Positions 11,340 to 22,890 are shown, counted from the stretch's first letter. The stretch is 64,000 bases of DNA from Humulus lupulus (GCF_963169125.1 NC_084793.1:37226578-37290577), one strand, 5' to 3'. Program-made: numbers and translations. Notes: generated from the letters alone by a model not told the origin.

Positions 11340-11695
11340 TTTGGCGAGGCCACTCGGCCTATGAGGCGAGGCCACTTCGGCCTATGAGGCGAGGCCACTC
11401 GGGCCCATGGAGAGGCCCTTGGACGCGAGGCGTCTAGTGCGAGGCCACTTCGGCCTATGAGGCGAGGCCACTCGGGCCCATGGCGAGGCCCTTGGACGCG
11501 AGGCGGCTAGTGCGAGGCCACTTCGGCCTATGAGGCGAGGCCACTTCGGCCTATGAGGCGAGGCCACTCGGGCCCATGGCGAGGCCCTTGGACGCGAGGC
11601 GGCTAGTGCGAGGCCACTTCGGCCTATGAGGCGAGGCCACTCGGGCCCATGGCGAGGCCCTTGGACGCGAGGCGGCTTGAGCGCGGGCTTCGCAG
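11340..11695. repeat. Higher-order GAGGCGAGGCCAC repeats in Tat-1 right LTR
   Basis: The same short motifs are here grouped into larger units ending in a CCCTTGGACGCGAGG segment, repeated about four times. The left LTR has only one such segment, so this array expanded or contracted after insertion or during reverse transcription. Confidence 0.9.
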
Positions 11696-11711
11696 CTGGG
11701 CCATGACAAGG

Positions 11712-12050
11712 GGCGTCGCGCGCGGGGGTCGAGCGAGGCCAGGAGGCGCTGCGTGCGGGGGCCGAATGAGGTGAGGAGGCGTTGCGCGCAGGGGCCGAGC
11801 GAGGCCAGGAGGCGTCGCGCGCGGGGGCCGATCGAGGCCAGAGGGCGTCGCGCGCGGGTGCCGAGCGAGGCCAGGGGGCGTCGCGCGCGGGTGCCGAGCG
11901 AGGCCAGGGGGCGTCGCGCGCGGGTGCCGAGCGAGGCCAGGGGGCGTCGCGCGCGGGTGCCGAGCGAGGCCAGGGGGCGTCGCGCACGGGTGGCCGAATG
12001 ACGCCCACGACGTCGTGCACGGGTGGCCGAACGACGCCCACGACGTCGTG
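11712..12050. repeat. 33-bp GC-rich minisatellite in Tat-1 right LTR
   Basis: At least nine units of 33 bp starting near 11712, 11746, 11779, 11812, 11845, 11878, 11911, 11944 and 11977, followed by a duplicated segment containing GGTGGCCGAA and ACGCCCACGACGTCGTG. Several units read GGGTGCCGAG where the left LTR reads GGGGGCCGAG, so the variants were spread within this array. Confidence 0.92.
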
Positions 12051-12244
12051 CTGGACGTCTGAGCGAGGTCAGGGTGGCTTCGCGTCTATGTCTCGCAAAT
12101 GGGGGCTATATGGCAATGATCCCGTAAGGCACAGGTCTAGATTCGTGGCGTGATAGCATGATGACTTCCCGATACGGTGGTGGCCCGAGGGCCTCACATA
12201 ACCCTCATATTTTGCCTTGGTGGGATTTGGGCGTCCACAATTAG

Positions 12245-13116
12245 GTATTCAGATACACCGAGACCGTCCTCGTGGTATTCTTGGATTATCACAAAAAGGC
12301 TATATCGATAAAGTACTTAAAAGATTTGGCATGCAAGATTGTAGACCAGGTGATACCCCTGTTGCTAAATGAGACAAATTTAGTCTTAGTCAATGCCCTA
12401 AAAGTAACCTTGAAATTCAAGAAATGCAAAAGATCCCTTATGCTGTTGGGAGTCTAATGTATTGTCAAGTATGTACGCATCCAGATATTGCGTACATTGT
12501 TGGGATGTTAGGCAGATATTTAAGCAATCTTGGTATGGACCATTGGATAGCAGCCAAGAGGGTTATGAGGTATCTTCGTAGAACAAAAGATTACATGCTC
12601 ACATACAGGAAATCAGATCATTTGGAGGTCGTAGGGTATTCAGATTCTGATTTTTCTGGATGCCAAGATAGCATAAAATCTACATCAGGCTATATTTACC
12701 TGTTAGCTGGAGGAGCTATATCCTGGAAAAGTGTCAAACAGACACTTGTAGCTTCGTCCACCATGCCAGCAGAATTTGTAGCATGCTATGAGGCATCAAA
12801 TCATGGAATATGGTTGCGAAACTTTGTCATTGGGCTGCACATTTTGGAGAATGTCGAAAGACCACTCAAGTTATTTTGTGACAATAATTCAGCAGTGTTG
12901 TATTCCAACAACAATAGGAGCTCATCCAAGTCAAAGCATGTTGACATAAAGTTCCTAGTTGTGAAAGAGAGAGTGCAGAGTGGACAGATATCCATAGAGC
13001 ACATTAGGACAAACTCCATGATAGCAGATCCGCTCACAAAGGGATTGCCACCCAAGGTCTTTCATGAGCACACTGCTCATATGGGTGTTGTATTGTTTGA
13101 GGATATCATGATTTAG
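12245..13116 (+). pseudogene. Copia-1 reverse transcriptase C-terminus and RNase H
   Basis: This is the continuation of the pol gene broken at 715. It begins with the GIQIHRD segment and passes the GYIDKVLKRFGM region. It has a TGA stop at about 12371-12373 (likely from GGA), then continues in the same frame through VGSLMY, the HPDIAY motif and the RNase H domain. RNase H landmarks are the GYSDSDFSG (first catalytic Asp), SSTMPAEFVA (Glu) and FCDNNSAV (Asp) motifs, then HVDIKFLVVKERV and the terminal MIADPLTKGLPP block. It stops at 13114-13116. Only two nonsense codons were found in the whole visible pol, so decay is modest. RNase H would remove RNA from the RNA/DNA hybrid during reverse transcription. 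Confidence 0.93.
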
Positions 13117-13517
13117 TGGGAGTTTGTATATTATTTGCTTTATATTTGTTTCAGACATTTATGAATTTAGTTATTTTCTGATCAGAATGAAGTATTCAGT
13201 TTATTCACTCAGTTTTGTCATGTTTGATTATGACCTCACTAAAGTTTAAGTAGGACCAGTTGGAAATAAACATGTTTGGTTCACATTGCATGTAATTTCC
13301 ATGCTACACATCCATGATTGATCTATGTCATTTGACTGTATCTGTATATGTGACCATTGATGGGTTTAGTCATGATTAATATGACAAAGACCGCTTTGAT
13401 CCTATATGGATACGGCTGATGGACAAGATTGTTAAAGAATACCTTTATATGATAGAAAATTTTGAGCTCATAAGGTTATACATTTATAAGGAAACTTATG
13501 TTGCCCAAATGGGAGAT
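13117..13517 (+). other. Copia-1 3' non-coding tail with polypurine tract
   Basis: This is the stretch between the pol stop and the 3' LTR. No open frame of note. The last bases contain the purine-rich AAATGGGAGA (about 13507-13516) directly before the LTR start, the expected place and composition of the plus-strand primer (PPT). Confidence 0.75.
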
Positions 13518-14030
13518 TGTTGGATTAAAAATCTTATTATGGGCACATATGTATTAATGTATGATGCTATTATAAAGTTTGATACAAAATAAAGTGACCA
13601 ATTATGTTATAAGTATCATAGGGTATTAAAATGTCATAAAAATAATGTGTAGATACCATAAGTTGTATTTAAATTTGATGAAGGGCCAAATTGTAAATAC
13701 CCAAAATTGATTTAATAATCAGTTTTTTAATAAATAGGTTGTGGTCCCCAAGAAAGATATTCTTTCGTAATCTTTTCTTCCCCATCACAGAGAAATATAC
13801 AGAGAGAAACTAATTTCTTGGAAGATTAATAACCTTCTGTGCAATCTCCATCAATGACTTCAGGTTAGTGCTTCCGCTCTTGTGTTCATCTTCTTCTTTA
13901 ATTTAGCAAAGATTTTATAGAAACATATCTTAGGGTTTATCATTTATGCACTTTTAGTAACATGATTAAGATCTGAGAAATTATGTTGAATACTAAGTGT
14001 TGCTTAAGTGTATTTTTTATAATCCTAACA
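13518..14030 (+). repeat. Copia-1 3' LTR
   Basis: It starts TGTTGGATTA directly after a polypurine tract and ends TAATCCTAACA, nearly its inverse complement, giving the usual TG...CA ends and a length of 513 bp. The partner 5' LTR is outside the window. TTGCA at 14031-14035 should be the right copy of the target-site duplication. Confidence 0.8.
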
Positions 14031-14240
14031 TTGCATGGATTTCTAAGAGCCGGGGTGTTGGTTGTTTTAGTTCTTTTGTGTTTGATATTATTTCTTTGTT
14101 GAGTGTTGCAGGTGGTGATTGCTAGTTCTATAGGTGAATGTCTTTGGACTAAGCCTTATGTTATGTTCTTTTGTAATAATTGATTTTGATGTTTCTTTTT
14201 TCTTTCTAAAACTAAAATATATACATCAATCTCACAATAG
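14031..14240. other. Spacer after Copia-1
   Basis: AT-rich sequence with no open frame. A TTGCAG acceptor-like site followed by a short open stretch near 14110 is too short to call an exon. Confidence 0.5.
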
Positions 14241-14322
14241 TGAGTACTTGGGCTAGCTCAGGTGGTGGTGGAGTGTACGTGGAAGGAGGGAGGTTCAAAT
14301 CCCTTTGTATCAAAAATAAAAG
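14241..14322 (+). mobile_element. Short tRNA-derived SINE
   Basis: Contains an A-box-like GGGCTAGCTCAGGTGG and a perfect B box (GGTTCAAATCC) at the spacing of a pol III promoter, then a short A-rich tail. It is flanked by AATCTCACAA on both sides (from 14228 and from 14324), which fits a SINE target-site duplication. The tRNA fold is incomplete, so this is not a tRNA gene. Confidence 0.75.
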
Positions 14323-15727
14323 AAATCTCACAAAGAGATCATTTTATTATAATTTTACCGACTCCTAGTATAGCTTAGGATCACATTAGTTGTATAGAAA
14401 TTATTTTCAAAAGAGATTATAGTAGAAAAAATAATTCAATATCTGTATGTATCATTATTAGTGTTATACTTCCAAAATACATTTGATCCAACTAACCTTT
14501 ATTAAAAAAAATCCATACAAAGCGGAACCTTTTTCTGCTTTGCCAGCAATTCAAGTCACACATTTTTTTTTTGGGACTTTGCAGTTATTTATTGTTATTA
14601 TCATTATTTTCGTTTTTGTGTTGTTGGAGAATATTAACTATTCTTTTTGTTTGTAGTTAATGAACATAACAAAAAGTCTTTTCTTATGACTTACTTAACG
14701 TGCTACAAAATTGTTGGGTTGTTTAGTTTTTAATAAGATTGAATGAGGAAGTTGTGAATATGCTTTAAGTCTCCTGCAGCATGACCCAACATTAACCAAA
14801 ATTTTCAAAAGTTTTGTCATTTATAAACAATAGAGAGTAGCTTTATACTTTTTTTTCTTGCCCTGAAAAAAATTATTGATTTTGACAAAATGATCATAAG
14901 GAAAAATGGGGGGTCCATAAAAATTGTGTGCCTGACATGGTAAATATTTGGCACTAGTATTTACTACTGCATCATTCTGGGGGTATGATTGTGCATTTTT
15001 TTGTTGTACCTTGTTCTTATTTATTACTTTTTACCACTCATTTTACTTTTAGGCCGAAAAGTGGCTTCCACCTTCCACTATGAGGTGATGTAGTCTTATT
15101 CGTCGCTACCAAATATAACTATTACAAATAGTTTAGGCAAAACGTTTATTGAATAGTAATGTCCTACCAGTACTGACCATACATAATGTGAAGTATTTCA
15201 AGTTGGTAGTTTTGCAAACGCTTTTAAAAATATGATTTTGTTTAAAATAATGTCGTTTAGTGTCACATTAGTAACTGGGTAACTAATGTTGTATACCATT
15301 GTATTATTGGTAAGTTAGTTGGTTACCTGAGTTGTCCTAGTTCATGAAATTGTATTTCTCAAAAACACCAACTTTTAGTTTTTATCAAGAATATATGATA
15401 CGAAACTAGCATGTTACCAAAGATACCTTAGGGGGGTGTTGACCATATGTTTAGGAAAACCAACTTTTAATTGTTTGTGGAGAAAGCCATATTTTATAAA
15501 GAGTAATATACATAGGTTATGTTTTTTTTTTTTTTTTGCAAATTTTTTTTATTTATATGAGATTTTAAGATTGTTAACATTTTTACAGAATCTTAACTGG
15601 TTTATTAAAATTATGAGTGCTGACTCAGAAATTCCTTCACTAAATTTATAGTGCTAATTATATCGGGATCCAAAATATGAAATCCAAATCTAAAAAGGAT
15701 TGGATTGGCTATGACAAAAAAAAGTGG
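14323..15727. other. AT-rich stretch without recognised genes
   Basis: No open frame with a recognisable motif, no tandem repeat and no clear terminal repeats were found. Confidence 0.5.
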
Positions 15728-16613
15728 GCGTGAATAATGCTTTTATGAATCTTCTGTTGCATAAGAAAGTGTTTATGACTTAACTCTCTGGTTTTGAAGA
15801 TCCTAAAGCTAAGCAGATGGTGTGTAAACTCCATATGGTTCTTTATGGACTTTAAAAAGCTCCAAGATCCTTGTTTGAGAAACTTCATCAATCTTTGATC
15901 TGTTTTAGTTTTGTTTCGTCTAAACCAAATTAGTCTTTGTTCATACGGTGCACACTTCAACATGTTACACCTTTTTTAATGTATGTTGATGTTATAGTTA
16001 TCATAGGGAGTGATAAGATAGTAGTTTTTTTTTCCTACTTATTGTATATCTGAACTCAAGATTTGCTCTTAAAGATCTTGATTAGCTGAACTATTCTGTT
16101 CAATGCAAGGCAAATATGTAATTTGCAAAGCATACTTCTACACCTATGACTAGTGGATTAAGATCGTGTGGAAAGACTGCAAGTGTATAGAATTAGGAGT
16201 ATTGTTGATACAGTATAGTACCTATATATAAGGTGTGCCAGTTTATACAAAATCCACCACAATTTAATAGCTTAGCAATGTAGAAAGCATTATACAGTTT
16301 TAAGATCTAGAACTGAACCAGAGTACAGGAGTTTGGCTAATGTAATTATTGAGATAATTTGGTGTCGATCATTCTTTTCTAAATTGAAGATTGGTTTGTC
16401 TGAAGCTCCAACAGTGTGCTCCATCTTAGAACAAAGCACAATGAGCTTGGACTTTATTTTGTCAGGAGGAAAGTTCTACCAAAGCTAGTTGAGGTTAAAC
16501 ATGTTTTAAGTCATGATCAATTGCAGATGATCTCGCCAAAGCTATTCCAAGCACTTGGTTTCCAGAGTCTAAATCCACAACTTAGTTATTTATTATGGTG
16601 CTTAGTTTATTAG
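15728..16613 (+). pseudogene. Fossil Copia reverse transcriptase and RNase H
   Basis: A heavily decayed pol piece. Around 15790-15990 the translation still shows SGFEDPKAKQMVCKLH, VLYGL followed by a stop, APRSLFEKLHQSL, and a degenerate catalytic segment reading MYVDVIVI in place of YVDD. An RNase H region follows near 16305-16600 (YRSLAN-like, then RTKHNELGLYFVRRKVL and VEVKHVLSHDQL). Many stops and frameshifts, and no LTRs found nearby. The Val in the YVDD motif and the stops show it has been dead for a long time. Confidence 0.8.
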
Positions 16614-17040
16614 GTTGCCAGCTAAGCTAACTGGTACAATTTGTGATTGACTAAATTGAATCGTAGCTTACTTAATAAATCCAGTAAAAATCAACCACCA
16701 TTTCGAATCAAATTTTCCAAACTACCTGTAATTTGTTGTAATAAGCAATGGTTAGGTTTTGGGATTTATTTTCTATCTGTGTTGGATGATACATGAGGTG
16801 TTTTTTTTTTTTTTTTTCAAATTTGAAAATCCATGTTGGATGTTCATAAATATTTAGGTCACTGATTTTACTTTCATCTTTTGGCTCTTTATTTTATTTT
16901 AAGCAAAGTTCCATTTAAATCACACTAAGCAAATAAAATTGTCTTTAGCAAAAATTAAAAAAAAAAATAAAAAAGTGCAAAATTTACTTATAAAACAAAT
17001 TTGTTAAAAGTTCATGATTTTAATAAGAGGTTTTAGCATG
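16614..17040. other. AT-rich spacer
   Basis: No gene, no tandem repeat; a T run at 16801-16817. Confidence 0.5.
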
Positions 17041-17512
17041 TCAATCCTTTGAACTATGTGGTTTAGCAAATTGGTCCCTAAATTATAAAATTATAAAATG
17101 TAGCAATTAAGTCTATGAACTCATTAAACAGTAGCAATTAAGTCATTGGATGTGAAATTTTTTGACTAATTTTGAATTGAAAAAACAGTATAGCATTACC
17201 AAAGTGGCAAAAATATTAAATACATTGCCTCAATTAATTAACATCATAATCTCTCTTTTTTTTCTCTAAAAAACAAATAATGAAAAATAAAAATAAATTT
17301 TTTACATGTAAACTATATGGCGTCATAAACAAAATGACAAATTCAAGATCTCTGTTTTTCTACTTTGGCAATGCCTCCATATAAAATTAGTCAAAAAAAT
17401 AAATCATGTACATGGACTTAATTGCTACTATTTAATAAGTTCGGGAACTTAATTGTTACATTTTATAATTTAGGGACTTATTTGATAAATCATGTATAAT
17501 TCAAGGGGTTGA
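17041..17512. mobile_element. Fold-back MITE with long inverted repeats
   Basis: Left arm starts TCAATCCTTTGAACTAT; right arm ends ATAATTCAAGGGGTTGA, its inverse with two or so changes. The inverted similarity continues inward for over 100 bp (GCAATTAAGT against ACTTAATTGC, TTTATAATTTAGGGAC on the right against GTCCCTAAATTATAAA on the left). Length is about 472 bp with no coding capacity. A target duplication was not clear, so the superfamily stays open. Confidence 0.75.
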
Positions 17513-18379
17513 GAGAGAATAATGGAAGACAGACTATTAATTAAGGTCATATTTGGTTTGCTTGAATGGTAATGAGAATGGAATCAAAGTTCCCATTCCA
17601 TTGTTGGTTTGGCTTTTTTACTTTAGAAGTTCATTCCATGGTAATCCTTTATTCCTACAACTAATGAAATCCTAATTGAAGTGCTAAACCAATATTGAAA
17701 GGGTTGACAATGATATTTATTATTAATTTTAAGATGAAATGCATTATTTTACCTATTGATTATGTGACTAATATATTGTTATATTACTTTATAAAATAAT
17801 GTTTTAGATTAAATAAATGTGACAAAAAGTGTCACATGTTGTAACATACAAATGAGAGTTATAACAAATTGTATAGTGTGTAATACAAATGTGTAACATA
17901 TTTGAGAGTTACAATTTCAGTAACAAATTTACAACTCCCAAATATTACCCATTATTGTCTAAATTTGTTGTTACACAATTCTTATTTGAATTTCTCAAAG
18001 TCATAAGTGAAATGGTTGTTGGAGATTTGATTTTAACCCCAATAATAATGTGTTTGGGGTTACAAAATCAATTGAGAATTATTTGGAACCGTTTGGAAAA
18101 AAATAGCATAAAATTGTGTGTTGGAAAAGGCCAGTAGCACGGCCAGAAGCATTGGTGGCTGCAACCTGGGAGATAGGGAGCCACGACTGCAGCTAGAAAT
18201 GCATGCGGTTGCAGCCAGGAGGGCTGGCTGCTAATTTTAAGTTTTTTCTTATTTTCTTGAACGATTCTAACAACTCAAATAACTTTCAAATTTCATTTTT
18301 AATTCCATAAACACCCAATTAATTTTGTAACATTCATGAGGGTTGGTAGAATTTAAAATTCAAAAGGTGTCTCAAAACT

Positions 18380-18390
18380 CTATAAATAGG
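18380..18390 (+). promoter_or_regulatory. TATA-like box in an LTR-like segment
   Basis: CTATAAATAGG followed about 40 bp later by a pyrimidine-rich stretch, as in plant LTR promoters. No LTR boundary could be set with confidence. Confidence 0.35.
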
Positions 18391-18957
18391 AGGAGCCTAT
18401 TGCTCATTTGTAAGATACAATTTTTCTATCTACTAGAGCACTTGGCTAAAAAACACCTAGAAGCTTGATAATTCCACAGAGCTATTTCCAAATTGTGAGA
18501 GTTCCCTTAGTGGTGTGAGTGAGAGTGTTCTTTCATTGTTCTTGTTCATTTTCTTTTATTCTATTGCTTTTCATATTCTTCTATTATTCTCTATTTACTC
18601 TTTTACTTGTATCTTTTGTTTTAGAGTTGTAGCCTGCTCTACATCATTTCCACTATTACTTCTAGTTTATTTGTATCATTTTATCGTAAAGATGAATTTT
18701 CTATTACTATCTTCTACACTTTTTTATATTTACATGTATCTTTTGTTATAGAGTTGTAACATTATTTATAGAGTTGTAATATTATTTAATCAATCTTTGT
18801 TTATTTGTATATTTTGCATAGAGTTGTAAGAGGTTTTTGCCATTTCCGCTGAGACAACTTTTTCCTAATATATATATATATATATTTATCAAGTCTATTA
18901 TAGAATTATATAAGTGTCAAAATGTGTATACATCTATTTTAAATGTATAAAGGTGTA

Positions 18958-18959
<2 letters not shown>

Positions 18960-18992
<33 letters not shown>
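18960..18992. repeat. (TTA)n microsatellite
   Basis: About ten perfect TTA units. Confidence 0.95.
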
Positions 18993-18994
<2 letters not shown>

Positions 18995-19892
18995 AGATGT
19001 AAGAGTATTTTTATTTATTTAAGATTTATTTTTGTTAATTTATATAAAAATATTTACAGAATTTTAATGAAAAATTATTTTTATCTATTATTGTTTAAAC
19101 AATAATTTTGTTATACCCGATTTTTTAGACAAATAATATTAGCTTGAAGACAAAGTGATTGACGAGCAAAGGCGAAGATATCTGCTTGGAAGAATGTTGA
19201 CAAGGTCAGCTCGAACATATGTTAGAACCTGTTCGAAAGCGCAATAAGAGTTAAGAAATGATAGAATATCAGTATTTAAATAACAGTTCCAATATTTTTA
19301 GGAAAGTGTTTAGATATTATTATTGATATAACCAATTTCATAATTTAAATTTGAATTCATATATTTTGTAACTTCCCCTATAATTGTGGGAATGGAATCA
19401 GATATCAAATCTATAAATATTGGTTGTATTCATGTATTTTCTTTCATGCTCGATTATTGTATAGAAACTCTGAGAAATTTTTTCTAAGCTTTAACTTAGA
19501 ATACTTAATAAAATTGACTCGTGGAAGTACGTAGATTTTAATTACTGAACCACGTAAAAATTATGTGTTCATCTTCTTAATCGTTTAATTCTCTCTTATT
19601 ATTTAGCGTGAACAAATAATTCAAAATGTTTAAGATATTAATATAATTGTGTTATATATTAAATCATATATCAATTTAATTTATTATATTATGAATATTA
19701 AAAATAATCCATAATTGATGCTGGGACATTTTTGTCAATTTATTATTTATTCCATTCCATTCCCACATCAAACCAAACGAAATAATTATGATTTCAATGT
19801 TCATTCCAACAACTAACCAAACATCATAACCAATCCCCATTACCATTCTTATTCTAATCTATTACCATTCCATCAAATCAAACACCACCTAA

Positions 19893-21820
19893 GGGCATAA
19901 ATTAATATTGTTGACGTCGATTTTTGTCAGCTAAGATTTTGAGAGAGTAAGAAAGTAAAAAGAGAGTATCAAAGGTGATTTTTACGTGATTCGATCGTTA
20001 ATGATGCCTAGTCCACAAGTCATTGTATTAACTGAGAACTTGCTAAAAAATCTCAAGTTGTCTTAGGTTTACAAATAGGCAGAGTATGGTCTTGCACCAA
20101 ATGAATGTGTGTTACAAACAATGTGGAAAAAATTGAAAAAATTGATGGATTTATCAGAATTTTAAGGGTACCGAATTTTTTTCAGAAGTTAATATTTTTT
20201 CGGTATATTATGGTCGAATTTTCTGTCCATTAATCAATAAAAACCGATACAAACATATATCAATTGCTTGGCAAACAAAATTGGTGGAATATACTGATAT
20301 ATCTACTGTTGTAGATATTGTGAATTAAAAATAAATATATATATTTATATAAAGATATCGCTTTCGACCCACTGTTTGAATTTTTCGACCACTTGTTTAT
20401 ATTTTCGACTGGCTGTTATTTAAAAAAATATATAATAGAATGAATTATAATTTTATTGTATATATAAATATTTATATCAATAATTTTTATATAAATATAT
20501 ATATATATGACATTTAAACACAACGTATAGATATATATATGTATATGACTACATGACATATATATAAAATACAATAATATTTAAAAAGAAATTAATAATA
20601 AAAATAAAATAAAAATAGAAAAAGTAATAGTATACATGCATCAATTATTTTTAGTTTCTAATGTACCTCACAATTTCTTTTGGTGAATTTGATGAATAAA
20701 AAGAGCTCCAATAACTTGATAAAAAACAAACTATCACACAAATTTATAAGATAAAAAAAACGATATGTATGTCTTTATTATTTTTAAATAAATATGTTTT
20801 AATTATTTAAATTATCATAAAATATATTTAAAATATCATATTTTAATTAATTAATTTTTGTTTAAATTTATGTTTGTTTTAGTTTTTGAATTCGGCAGTG
20901 ACAACAAAAGATTATATATATTATATGTTTAATATAATAATAAGTTGAAGTTTAATTAAATTTTATTTAAGTTATAAAATATATGGTTTTATTATTTTTA
21001 AATAATTATTATTGTAAAATATCTAAAAAACATTTTATTTTAATTTGTTTAATTTTATTTAAGTTTAAGTCATGCGTTACAATTTACCGTTAAATATAAG
21101 AATATTCTGTTAAAGTTAACAGAAAAAAAGCTGTTAAAACCAAGAATTTTCGTTATCTACACACTTTTTATATAGAAGAGATATGTAATCAAGACAATGT
21201 TATAATATATAATTAGGGCTTTTATTTATTATTATATTGCATGTATTGCTGTAATTGTTTAATTTTATTGGCTTTTTACAAGTTTTATCATTAATTTTCA
21301 TATATTAACACAAATATATGTGATATTCATGATTTTTCTTAAATTTTCATCGATATTGAAAATATCTCCGATATTTATAGAAAATTATAGTGTCAATATT
21401 TCCATTAACAACGATATTTTCTTCCTTGTTTACAAAAGACCATCTCTTTCCCTATTTATAGGCGGCAATAGGGATTAGTATAAAAATAAGTTACAAAATC
21501 AATGTTAATCCCTGATTAGACGGGGATAATCGGTGCCTTGAGGATTGCATGACACTTGTCACTATACTGGACGTTGTGTGCTTGATATGGTGAGATTGAC
21601 ATTGTTGCTTTGGCCTCACGAATGTCTCATATGGGGGAAAGAAGTGGTCCCGAGCTGCATGATAAATGCAATGGGACAAGAAGGTGGTAGTCCCACTACT
21701 TGACTAGTACTATGCGTAGAAAATCAATGTGTCGCCGTGTTAGAGGTAGGTGGGCATGCGGACCTGCCAAAGGTGTTGCTCGCAGGCCCCACCTTTTGGG
21801 AAATCTGCTGACTTGTCTCC
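19893..21820. other. AT-rich region with LTR-like remnants
   Basis: No gene. Text at 19911-20110 (TTTTTACGTGATTCG) and 21427-21720 (a - strand TATA-like box at 21452-21462) resembles pieces of a - strand LTR separated by about 1.3 kb of very AT-rich DNA. Boundaries are uncertain. Confidence 0.35.
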
Positions 21821-22890
21821 TGAAATTTCATATTTTATAATTACCAACTTATTATTTAATTAATAAATTAATTAAATGCGGAATAATTAAGTTGGTACTG
21901 AAGCAGATATTATGTAGCTACATACCATGGTTCTGTAACTACATACCAAAAAACTAGAAAAGAACTAAAGTTCAGAAAATAAAAACACACAAGGTTTTTA
22001 TATGTGGTATCAGTAATCCTAGCAGATTGCTACTAGTCCACGGAGCCACGCCCAAAGATAAGATTCAATAGTAAGATCTCAAAAATACAAAGTTTTTGAC
22101 TTATGCATAAATAGACTCCCTCTTATTATATGCCGCAAGCTTGATGTATTCCACCTTGACAAATGAACCTTGTCAAACCTTCAAGAATTCGAAGTCCCTT
22201 CGACCTGCTTGAAGTATGCTTGCTTCCTCCTGAAGCAAGACTTGAACCACCTTCTCCCGAAGGTTTGCACTTTGTTCTCCTCCTTTGTAGAACTCTTTGA
22301 AGACTCAAAACAATTACAAGGACACTGAAAAACAGAGGTAGAGTCGAACTCACTCACCTCTACAAAACAAAGACTCTCTTTTACAAATAAGAATGAAATA
22401 CAAAAAGAGGTCACTAAAACCTAGCAGCCAATATGAGTATTTATAGTCATTATACTCATATTGGACAGCTAATACACGGTCTAAATTGACCTAAGCCCAC
22501 AAGGAAACTTTTCTAAAAGAATTCTTCAATTTGACACGATTTCCTGATTCTGTAGCTACATAATTGTGAGCTATATATGGTTACAATCCATCCTTTGATG
22601 TAGGAATCAAGACTTCCCTTTTTATAACCTGATCATGCAATAAAACTCAATTATATAGTCAGATATAATGAGGCAATTGGCTGGAAAAAGACAGCTCAAA
22701 AAGATTTGATTTTATAATAATAAAGCCACACTATTTTTGACAAACTTTCATAATATAGAAAAGTTTGTCATCAATTATAGCTTTATTATTTGAAACATAT
22801 ATCAACAATATATATTTATATACAGTCAAATATAATAAGAAAATACAAAATATTTTTGTCAAATTAAATATGCCAAAAATGGAATTAACA
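21821..22890 (-). repeat. Sirevirus left LTR (3' LTR)
   Basis: 1070 bp, TG...CA, starting TGAAATTTCATATTTTATAA and ending GGAATTAACA. Very similar to 34132-35304. - strand TATA-like box (GACTATAAATACTC) at 22434-22447. Contains palindromic TGTAGCTACA words. Confidence 0.95.
22434..22447 (-). promoter_or_regulatory. Sirevirus LTR TATA-like box (copy near 34745-34758)
   Basis: GACTATAAATACTC on the - strand in both LTRs, inside an inverted repeat (CCAATATGAGTAT ... ATACTCATATTGG). Confidence 0.5.

Larger units (their letters stand above)
716..12239 (-). mobile_element. Tat-1: Gypsy (Tat-like) LTR retrotransposon without pol, with antisense gene
   Basis: Structure on the - strand: LTR 12239-10598, PBS, gag plus protease (10529-7977), then no RT, RNase H or integrase, then a gene on the opposite (+) strand (2797-6798), PPT, LTR 2167-716. 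Orientation is fixed by the PBS next to the right LTR and the PPT next to the left LTR. The LTR ends are TG...CA and the target duplication is ATTAG. The gag type and the extra antisense ORF resemble the Tat group of plant Gypsy elements, where extra ORFs are known. With no pol it must be non-autonomous, moving only with enzymes from a related element. By eye the repeat-free part of the two LTRs differs at about ten positions in 700, so the insertion is fairly young. Confidence 0.9.
10598..12239 (-). repeat. Tat-1 right LTR (5' LTR in element orientation)
   Basis: 1642 bp, about 190 bp longer than its partner. The extra length is in the tandem repeats: more copies of a longer unit at 11340-11690 and at least one more 33-bp unit after 11712. 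The - strand TATA-like site is at 10803-10811. This LTR would drive gag-protease transcription. Confidence 0.95.
1..14030 (+). mobile_element. Copia-1: Ty1/Copia LTR retrotransposon, left part outside the window, split by Tat-1
   Basis: The element is read on the + strand. The window opens inside its reverse transcriptase; pol resumes at 12245 after an 11.5-kb insertion, and the 3' LTR ends at 14030. The reading frame is continuous across the insertion when one copy of the 5-bp duplication ATTAG (711-715, 12240-12244) is removed, which shows that Tat-1 landed in an already inserted Copia element. The order RT then RNase H at the pol C-terminus, followed by a non-coding tail, a PPT and an LTR, is normal for Copia. 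Gag, protease, integrase and the 5' LTR must lie left of the window. Confidence 0.9.
17545..19889. mobile_element. Harbinger-like non-autonomous element (TAA target)
   Basis: Left end GGTCATATTTGGTTTG and right end CAAATCAAACACCACC are imperfect inverse copies, with further inverted similarity inside (AATGGTAATGAGAATGGAAT against the right subterminal ATTCCATTC/ACCATT text). TAA lies just outside both ends (17542-17544, 19890-19892), the 3-bp target typical of PIF/Harbinger. No transposase was found in 2345 bp; it contains a (TTA)n run and an LTR-like promoter segment. Confidence 0.6.

Noticed and set aside
11712..12050. CRISPR-like regular repeats
   Set aside because: Units are contiguous, with no unique spacers; this is a minisatellite in an LTR of a plant element.
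14100..14160. Host gene exon after a TTGCAG site
   Set aside because: Open stretch is too short and no family is recognisable.
14241..14322. tRNA gene
   Set aside because: Has A and B box-like motifs but no acceptor stem or anticodon arm that folds; flanked by a target duplication, so a SINE.
20130..21420. Separate transposon between the two LTR-like pieces
   Set aside because: No terminal repeats or duplication could be found in the very AT-rich sequence.
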